DNA of 64,000 nucleotides from assembly GCA_030278955.1 (NCBI GenBank), contig JAOANR010000004.1:14062428-14126427 (forward strand). The letters run 5' to 3'. The stretch is from Hygrophila difformis (taxonomy: Eukaryota; Streptophyta; Magnoliopsida; Lamiales; Acanthaceae). The notes below the pieces were generated by a model that worked only from the letters and a program-made list of their open reading frames with translations, was not told the DNA's origin and did not search any database. The position numbers were made by a program, and so were the translations under genes. Positions 56,426 through 64,000 of the stretch are shown piece after piece. Each line of letters opens with the position of its first letter. Within the stretch, counting starts at the first letter, position 1.

Positions 56426-56904
56426 GCTGTTGCAAGAACAAGAGATTTTAGATTTTCTTGTGAAAGTATTATGTAATGCTTGTAAAGTGATTTACTAAAT
56501 AAAGGATAGTATTAACAGGTATCAATCCACTAGAACCTGTTAGTAGAGATTGTTTGGAGTTTAGTGTACTATTTGTTGTCGTTGGGGGTTGTTTACTACT
56601 TGTCGTTTTGTTTTCATTTTTTTTCCCCGAGACTCAGGGTCTAGGGTTTCAGGGTTTAGGGTTGGAGGTACCCTTGTTTGATTGTTATTCCTTTAATGTA
56701 TATATATATGTTACTATTTATTAATAATTTTTTCTTTGTTTGATTGAGTCTCAATAAGATATTTTAGAAAAATAATTTAATAAAATGCATGGAATACTTT
56801 AAATATATAAAATAAATGCTTGAAATTTTATTACACAATAGAAAACAGAAATAGTGGTGCTGATAATAGTTCGAAAGGGAAATATAAATATAAATAATAG
56901 TGCA
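56426..56904 (-). other. Leader between the upstream coiled-coil frame and gag
   Basis: AT-rich non-coding, with TTTAGGGTTT-like words near 56640-56665 and no ORF above 30 codons that I would support. Confidence 0.4.
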
Positions 56905-57308
56905 TCAGCATGAATCTCTAAGTCTAGAGTGAATAGGTAGGTGCATCCTCGATGGGATCGTCCTCGTCGCTGGATACTTGATCGGGGTGGGTGTCCCAAC
57001 GGGCTCAGGGCTCTGAGGAAATACGTCATCAGCTAGGTTGGTCAGTTCCATCCCCAGGAACCCTACTTGCATCTCTAATTCTTTATTCTTGTTTTGAAGT
57101 GCAACCACTTGGGTTTGTACTTCGGCGACTTGGGCCTTGAGTTGGGTTATATCATGATGGTCAACTTCCCTAAGGTGCCCCAGATGGGCCACGTACCCTC
57201 TAGCTGTCCTACTCGACCCTTTAAGTGATTGATATGCTGTTGGGACTCGAGGTACGCGTTAGTCAGTTTCATCATCAGATTGATCATGTTCGCGTTGGGT
57301 TCGGCCAT
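56905..57308 (-). pseudogene. Coiled-coil reading frame upstream of gag
   Basis: ATG at 57308 (minus) starts MAEPNANMINLMMKLTNAYL, with leucine/methionine spacing, and continues into HINHLKGRVGQLEG. A frame change near 57190 joins it to the frame ending 56905, which has LKAQVAEVQTQVVALQNKNK and ELEMQVGFLGMEL. Together about 130 residues with strong heptad character and no enzyme motif. It lies between PBS and gag, where most Tekay elements have only leader. It may be an extra small protein of this family, now frameshifted. Confidence 0.5.
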
Positions 57309-57754
57309 CTAATGTCAACAAGGAAGATTAGAGTTAGACATATTTCAACAAGGTTAGGATATGCAGGAATTTAAATATATATGAAATATGCATGTGCAAT
57401 CCCCCCAATATAAATTTAATTTAATGTGGTTTTAAATTAAAATTAGTTCATGGATCATAGTAATTAAAAAGTTGGGCCTCTATATTGGGCCGAAAATAAT
57501 AATTTGGACTAATGTAACAAAAATATGGGTATTGGGCCAAAATATTTGGGCTTAACATAATAAATAAATATTGGGCAAAAAAATACTTAATCTTTGGGCT
57601 TAAAATATTGCACTAAGTAAATAAAAATTTTGGGCTAAAATTTTTTTGGGCTCAAAATAATACTAGTAATTTTTTAAAATAATAAATTTAAAATAATAAT
57701 AGGTTTAAAAATAATGGTTTTAAAAACAATAATAGTAGCTTTAAAATATTCCGG

Positions 57755-57766
57755 GCTCTGATACCA
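57755..57766 (-). promoter_or_regulatory. Primer binding site of the chromovirus
   Basis: The minus strand reads TGGTATCAGAGC, three bases after the 5' LTR end. This is complementary to the 3' end of initiator-Met tRNA, the usual primer for this group. Confidence 0.9.
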
Positions 57767-58680
57767 ACTTGTAACACTCCGGATTTCATAACCCAGGTTG
57801 GGATGCCACCGCCACACCTCCCTAGCAAGACACGGATTCTCCGAGCTTGCGAAAGAGATGCAAGGCTATGGGTATTGCAAAGACTTTTAAAACAAGTCCG
57901 GAAATTACTTAAAAATAATAATGTAGTCTCATCCACACATAATAATAATAATGATATGTCGCAGCGGAAATATTAAAATGGGCCGACATGGCCAAAACTC
58001 GGGTTATACAGGCCCGATATGCAAGTATCATAAAAACGACAATTCAATGTTTAAAATGGTGTCCCCAAATGCACATGCTTATGCATTTTCTCCATACTCT
58101 TAAAAGAAAAGAGAAACAACAATTTTATCAGTATTATAAAATACTGAGTAAGTCGATCCTAACATAGCAATAAAGGGGTTTAATTTAATATTAAAATTTT
58201 ACTCCTAATCATGCATACAAACAATCCATTTACCAATTTAAAAATAAGAATTTAATTTGTATACTTGAACATGCATTTAAATTCATAAATAATAATTTAT
58301 GCATGGTATAAGATTCAAGACATAATTTAAATGCATAATTAAAGACAAAAATAAATAAATACATAAAAGAAAAGGATTAAGTCTTTTAATTTCTCCCGTT
58401 ACGTCACCATCTCAACAATATTTAGTGTAGCCGGTAGTCCGGCGGCCGCAGCCGTTTCGTAAGTTTTCGTATAGCCGGTCGTCCAGCGGCCGCAGCCGTA
58501 TTTGCCATACCCAGTAACACTCCGGAGCCTCGGGAAACCGATACGAATACTCCCGAGAGTGTAGACCATATATCTCATCGCCGTTTTGGCGTAGTTTTTT
58601 TCATTCAAGTATCTTGCGTCCATTATAGGCACGCCGAAAAGGCTAGAGGGGCACCCTGCAGAGCACTCACCCTCTACCTA

Positions 58681-60863
58681 TGTAACGACCCAAAAATTTA
58701 AAACCATTTTCGCGACGTTACTGCCGTACCATTTCACCCAAACTGTTGGCCAATCAGCTTAAGATTCGTTATACGAAGCAAGGTGACCATAGTCACACAA
58801 CAAGCAAGCAGTAAATATAACACCGGAAGGAAAATACCACCTAATTAACAACACCATATCCAAAGGTTGGCTTACAAAAAGAGTCAAAGTGTTTCGACAT
58901 GATAGATAAGTCTAGTTTAAACATAGTGTCCCAACACAAGTAAAGGATAAGCATGGCATTGTCTCAACACTTGGCTCACCGGCCAACATGAAATCAGGAA
59001 GATAGGAATACAAGCCCAAGTATAATCTAGCAACAATATAAGCAATACTAAATCACAAAGCATAGTCATAGAGCAACATAGATTCACTCGTCCCCATGAT
59101 CCCCCACATGCCCTGCGCCGTCCCTTGGAGTATCTATAAGAAAAACAAATAGCAAGGTGTCAGTACATAAGTACTGCGCAAGGAATAGAAATAGCAGAGC
59201 ATTGGGAAGGGTATAAAACAGTAGGTAAATATAATAGTAGTGATAATAAAGATAGTAACAACAAGAGTAGAGTAATAAACATCACACCGTCCCATACCGG
59301 TGCTTCAACCATGCCATACACTGCATACACAAATGTTAGATGTATGAATGATGTGATATGCAATAACCTGATATGTCTATCTAACCTAAATGCATCACAT
59401 AGATATGTCTAGCGCGCTTCCTAAGAACCATGGCCAACCATGTACCGCCGGTGAGAGTCCACTGGCTCTCCCTAGGTAGCATGATTGTTCAGATCGCCCC
59501 CGCCGCGGACGATTAAGCCTACACCCCGGCTAGGTACCAAAATAAAGTGGAGAGAGCTGGATGATCACCCGATTAGAGCAGCCTCAAGCGGGTCATGACC
59601 GGAGATAACATCTCACATGGTCGAAGGCCAGAGAACTCATCCCACATGGCCAGTACCGGAGATAATTCCCACATGGTACTATAGATGAACACATATCCGG
59701 GCTTGCCAAACCACACTCATAACTACACAAGAATTACAAAAGGAAACCACATAATTTTGCATTCTTAATTATTCTAAGACAACATAAGGTTTATGTGAAA
59801 CACCCCTTTACGCCTAAGTTATCCTAGCACAAGTTTTAAACATCATTTATCAATGTCCAACATTCATATGAAGATTAAAGAGAAGTGAAAATGCGAAAGA
59901 AATAGAACGAATGAATAAAAGAGGCAAAATAGGGAAGGCAGCGCTCTCGGGCGCGTTAGGCATGGGCACGCGCAAGAAAATAACTGAAGCAGGCAAACAA
60001 AGGAAAATCAACGCGTTAGGCGTGGGCACGCGCAAGGCACAGAATGCCTCTGCACATTCACACAGTGCGGAAATGGCGATTTTTCAGCCATTTCCATGCC
60101 AATCCCTTCCCCAAATAAGCTATACTACTCCTTGCCTTAGTATATGACGTCTTTAAACTTCAATTCCATAAGTTTCCAGCTCCCAAACATCCAATCGCAA
60201 GCTACATTTGACAAATCGAACCCCAAAACTCAAAATCAATCATCATCCTCTTCATAATCTTCCCCAACTCCAACATGCATTTCAAAACCAATTTAAAACA
60301 AGGATTGTGCTAAGAATAGTTACAAAGCAAGTTCACCAACTCAATAGGAAGATAATGCCAAGCTTCCCCAACTCAAAACTACAAAATCATTACCAAAACC
60401 CCAAATTCGTCACTTGGAAGAACACCCACCAAAAAATCCATCTTTAAACCCTCAAAAACAAGAAATAATGCAAGGAAATCACTTACCATAAGTTATATAG
60501 CCAATCCCCCAAGTCAATTTGAGTAGAAATTGGCTAAATCTCCACAAAATCACCCTTTTCCTCCACTTACTCCATAGTGACGGGAATCCCAAAATTTTTG
60601 AAGTGTTCAAAGTGAAAAATGGGGGTCAATGGCTGATTTGAGGGTTCTCAATGGGTCATGGGCTTGGGCTCCATCCTCTTGGGCTAACCTCATCATCCTC
60701 TCTTTTATGTTGGGCCAACTTATTCCTTCAAGTGGGTTGGGCACCTACTATTTATTGTTTAAATGCTTGCAAGAAATCTACAATAGGCCCAAGCATAAAT
60801 TATTTGTGTTAATTAATCATAATTAAATTAATTAATCATGAATTAATTATCTGGGGTGTTACA
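58681..60863 (-). mobile_element. Solo LTR of the LARD-like family
   Basis: 2183 bp, TGTAACGACCC...GGGTGTTACA, flanked by ACCTA (58676-58680 and 60864-60868). Read on the minus strand its two ends match the LTR at 37162 (TAATTAATTCATGATTAATT at the start; GGCCAACAGTTTGGGTGA and TTTAAATTTTTGGGTCGTTACA at the end). Donor-like ATGGTAAGT at 60481-60489 (minus); acceptor-like TTTTTCTTATAG near 59134 (minus). Hairpins at 59597-59679. Confidence 0.88.
59597..59679 (-). repeat. Three-hairpin array with compensating stems
   Basis: Stems GACC/GGTC (59597-59622), GGCCA/TGGCC (59626-59651) and GTACC/GGTAC (59653-59679) enclose related loops (GGAGATAACATCTCACAT and GGAGATAATTCCCACAT in the outer two). 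The stems differ completely while the loops stay similar. Confidence 0.75.
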
Positions 60864-62135
60864 ACCTAAGTATCCAATATCGTTTCAACTTAGTGTAATG
60901 GGATTTTTGAAAAAATATAGTCTTATCATATATCAAGGTTTCGATCGTTTGTTTCGAAATTTCAAAATCTCACAAATTTAAGGCCGCTTGTTGTCACAGT
61001 TTACGCCTTTTTAATTTTAAAATTCTTTTCAAGTCCGAAAAATCTGAAATTTTTATAGTATATCAAAAACACCCTAACGAACAACTTTCGTGTTTTAACG
61101 ATTTCGAAATAATGTGAGGAAACATGTCAAAAATCGAGTTTACTACACAACCAATGTACTGTCAGGATTCAGTTTTGACACATTTCAGAAATTCGACTTT
61201 TTGACATATCAAATGGACTCCAAAAATTCTGAAATTTTGTGGACACATGCTAGACATGATTATCTACAACTTTTCTTACATTAAAAAGATTAGTTCGGAC
61301 TAGAAATCATAGAAACAGGCCCGTCAAGTTCGGACACATATGCTGTCAGCTTTTCGAAAATGTTTGAAATTAAAGTTTATGTTCGATGCGATTTGAGGTA
61401 GTAAATGTTTATGAAAATATCTGAAATTTTTACACAACATAGCTTAAGGTGTTAGGATCAAAATTCTAGTTTTGCATTTTTCGGTTTGAACTCTCGAAAT
61501 AAGGGTTTTAAACGGATTTCAGAAAACACGCAAGTTGGGGTTTTTAGGTTCGATTTTTACATTTCGTTACAAAGTCACTAATTCGGACGCCCCTAAACCA
61601 CCCGTATTGATATGAAAGGTATCAAATTACTGTAATGATGTTCTTGGTCATCCTAGGGTCGCTCGAATCGTCCAAAATCACCACGAACGGATCTACGCAC
61701 ACGTTCTCCTTCTCCTTCGGCCACGAACGTATTTGCAAGTCAAAGATCCATAAGTTAGAGTGAGGTTTGAGATTAAAATCGAGAAAGAATCCTAATCTAA
61801 CCCTTACCAATGATTCAAGATCAGTGTCCCTTCATCTATACGCTTCCACGGTCAGTTTTGTTTGCCGGAAAATCGCCGGAAGGTCGTCGGAAAGGTGTTT
61901 TGGCTTTGGGAGAGTTTTGGGGTGAAGGGAGGCTCTTGATGACAGATTATGGGGTGGAAATTCATCCTCCATCGTCCTAATACCCTTACCTCCAACTGGG
62001 ATTGACTTTCCTTAGTCGGGGGTCGGATTTTTGGCAACAAATCGCCATGATCGCGTGATCTGCCGCGATCTGTGCTTCCACGCGGGGTTGGCGCGGTAGC
62101 GCGCGGACAGCGCGCATCACCGGTCTGGACTGCGG

Positions 62136-64000
62136 TGTAATACCCGAGAATTTTGTAGCATAAATAAATAAATAAATACAATATATAAATAAAATAAATA
62201 ATTTAAAGATAAAATGAGAAATGGAATTTAATTCCAAAAGAAGGAATTAAATATCCAAGAACCCGTGAAGTCGAAAATAATTAAATAAATTATTGCACGG
62301 GAACCAAATATAGATGGACTTAATATTTCGAACCCGAAATTAATTTGAGATCACAAATAAATTTAAAATAGGATTAAAGTCCAAGAGATAGCCCAAGGAG
62401 TAAGCCCAAGAAAATAAAAGAAGAAAAGGCCCAAAGAGAAGACAAAGGCCCAAAAGAAAGGAGGAAGAGGAAAGGCCCAAAGGATAGCACGGCCCGGACT
62501 AGGACAAAGCCCATTTCGGATCCGCGTGGTGTCCGCACGGGGTTTCCACTAACCCCCCGCCCACCCCGCGCCAGATCAGACAGCAGCGATGTTCCGCGAT
62601 TCACTCGCCCGAATCCGGATTTTCCGACTTCGGTTGCTTTCCTTTCGGCTCAAGACACTTAGGGACAGACCTTGGACGTCCCCTAGGTCTTTTCCATCTA
62701 TAAATAACCATCTTAATCAATCCCGAATACTTTTCAAAACCCTACGAATCTCTCTACACATTGAATCTTAATTCCGGAGTCGTCGGAGGCACGAAACCAA
62801 GGAGAGGACAGTCGTGGATGAAAATCGGAAGTCTTCTATCGTCGTGGTAAGATCCGATCTAATCTTTTTCCATTCTTGATTCGAAAACGAATCCTAACTC
62901 GATCTCTTTCTCTTCTATACCCCGATTCGGATCTAGAACGAAGAACCCGACGAACCGAGGAGATAAACGGTGGACTGGAAGCCACGCCTCCGAATCGACG
63001 AGCCGAGACGACATAGATCTGTAAGTTAATGCTTACATGGTTTGGGAGAATTAAAATACGTTTGATCTAAAGAACTAAACAAGAACTTAAAATCTGTCAC
63101 AACAAGAATCTCTACTGCGCAGCATTTTTGCACGATTTTTCCGAACCCTTAAAATTATTCAAACGAAAAAAATTAAAACACAAAAAACATTTCTAAGACA
63201 TAGATCTATCTTCTGTAAAAATTTCATAATTTTTCATCATGTTTTGATATCCGAAAACGACCGCAAACGAACCTGCCTTCGACTTAGATCTTGAAACGGC
63301 GATAGATTCTTAGCCCGAACTTAAGGTTGATTTTTACCTTAGATCTAGACCGATTTAGGATTGGTGTTGAACATAAGAATTGTAGATCTATACGTTTAGA
63401 ACACCTCCATAAATGATTGGAATTTTTCGTTGAGATTTGATATCGGAAATCGACTCCAAACCGAACTGTTCTAAATTTAGATCTTGAAATCTTGACAGAT
63501 TCTTGGTCCGAACTTTTAGGCGTTTTTGACAATAGATATATGATGAGTTAGATCTTTTATTGAACATGAAACTTGTAGATATATGTCTTAAGCATCCCTC
63601 TGTATAATTTCATCAAATTTGGAGTTAGTTTGCTATGGTAGATCTTGAAATTTTGAAACTGTTGTGTAGGAAATTCGGACAGATTATCATCCTGATAGAA
63701 ATTTATGTTTTTAACTTACTTCCGTACCTCGGATCGGAAAACTTAAAACATAAAATTTGTTCATCTCTGTATTTTCAAATCACTGGTCAAATTTCAGAAT
63801 TTTTAGACTTAGAACCGATTTTTAATTAATTTTGGAGTAAACAGTGGTTTTGACCAAGTCAAATCTTGAAAATCTTGTTGAAAATGATTTTAAATGATAT
63901 CGGAGCGAATAGCGTGCTGAAATAGTATATTTTGAGAAACTTACTAAATTTGTGAAATTGGTCTTTCTAAGTAAAGAGAAGATTAAAACATTGTGGGTTA
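62136..64000 (+). mobile_element. LTR of the Tekay-related family, cut by window edge
   Basis: Starts TGTAATACCCGAGAATTTTG in the 5' LTR of the chromovirus. Follows the LTR at 33428 base for base over long stretches: a TAAA-rich start, GAACCCGTGAAGTCG, a TATA box CTATAAATAACC at about 62698, donor-like GTAAGTTAAT at 63021. The presumed target duplication TGCGG (62131-62135) cannot be confirmed, since the other side is outside the window. Confidence 0.8.

Larger units (their letters stand above)
57770..62135 (-). repeat. Chromovirus 5' LTR (truncated by a later insertion)
   Basis: 57770-58680 and 60869-62135 align with the left LTR. The hairpin region near 58430-58490 has an extra GCCGGTCGTCCAGC unit not present in the left LTR. 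Interrupted at 58681 by a solo LTR and ended at 62136 by another. Between 62051 and 62135 it holds GCGCG-rich sequence that the left LTR lacks. Confidence 0.85.
37118..64000 (-). mobile_element. Tekay-type chromovirus (Ty3-gypsy), incomplete at right edge, host of nested insertions
   Basis: Minus-strand element inserted in the TNPA pseudogene. 3' LTR = 37118-37161 plus 49572-52163 (interrupted). Internal region 52164-57769 with gag-pol. 5' LTR starts at 57770 and runs right, interrupted at 58681 and 62136 and continuing past the window. PBS on the minus strand TGGTATCAGAGC (57755-57766), matching initiator-Met tRNA. Polypurine tract on the minus strand TAAGAGGGAGAGGA (52164-52177). The integrase carries a C-terminal chromodomain, typical of Tekay/Del. 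The LTRs differ at about one base in twenty in the parts compared by eye. gag-pol contains a deletion, frameshifts and stops. Confidence 0.88.

Overview
This is nuclear DNA from a flowering plant, most likely a eudicot. Host coding sequence is AT-rich and split by short GT/AG introns, and the rest is dominated by nested LTR retrotransposons, an L1-type LINE, MITEs and CACTA remnants. I cannot name the species. There is no bacterial-style gene organisation, CRISPR array or rRNA cluster.

Host genes. Two tandem same-strand paralogues encode HIAT1/MFSD14-like major facilitator transporters. Copy 1 (102-3030) lacks only its first exon, which lies left of the window. Copy 2 (16420-21793) is complete, with 14 exons and 439 residues. 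Exon lengths and phases match one for one between copies, apart from 6 nt in the last exon. Their introns and flanks therefore give empty-site references for dating insertions: a Cassandra TRIM, a Stowaway-like MITE and a hAT-like MITE are in copy 2 only.

Between the two genes (3491-15504) lie a Stowaway MITE, a 10.3 kb Tat/Ogre-type LTR retrotransposon on the minus strand whose two 921-bp LTRs look identical, a diverged LTR fragment of the same family, and a Mutator-like MITE. The Tat element has gag, protease and integrase, but reverse transcriptase and RNase H are replaced by a minisatellite.

Downstream of copy 2 (21981-29179) is a minus-strand L1-like LINE, broken by a solo LTR. A tRNA-derived SINE (30037-30192) follows, then the remains of a CACTA transposon: a DUF4216 TNP2-type fragment (30963-32075) and a multi-exon Transposase_24/TNPA-like pseudogene (32190-37117).

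From 33188 to the right edge there is a deeply nested retrotransposon cluster. The CACTA pseudogene is hit by a solo LTR (33188-36261) and by a Tekay-type chromovirus on the minus strand (37118 to beyond the edge; gag-pol 52159-56425). The left LTR of the chromovirus contains a large non-coding LTR element (37162-49566). That element's second LTR in turn contains a solo LTR (44346-47294) and a second Cassandra TRIM (47946-48678). The right LTR contains a solo LTR (58681-60863) and the start of another (62136-64000).

The most unusual signal crosses families. Related long LTRs carry, at nearly the same distance from their 3' end, small arrays of short hairpins. The array sequences are unrelated between copies, and within an array the loop is constant while the stems change in compensating pairs. 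Good 5' splice sites lie upstream and a pyrimidine-tract/AG site lies downstream, which suggests a spliced leader intron inside these LTRs. Other points of note are a fossil polypurine tract inside an LTR, and a roughly 65-bp motif shared by Tat-type and Tekay-type elements.
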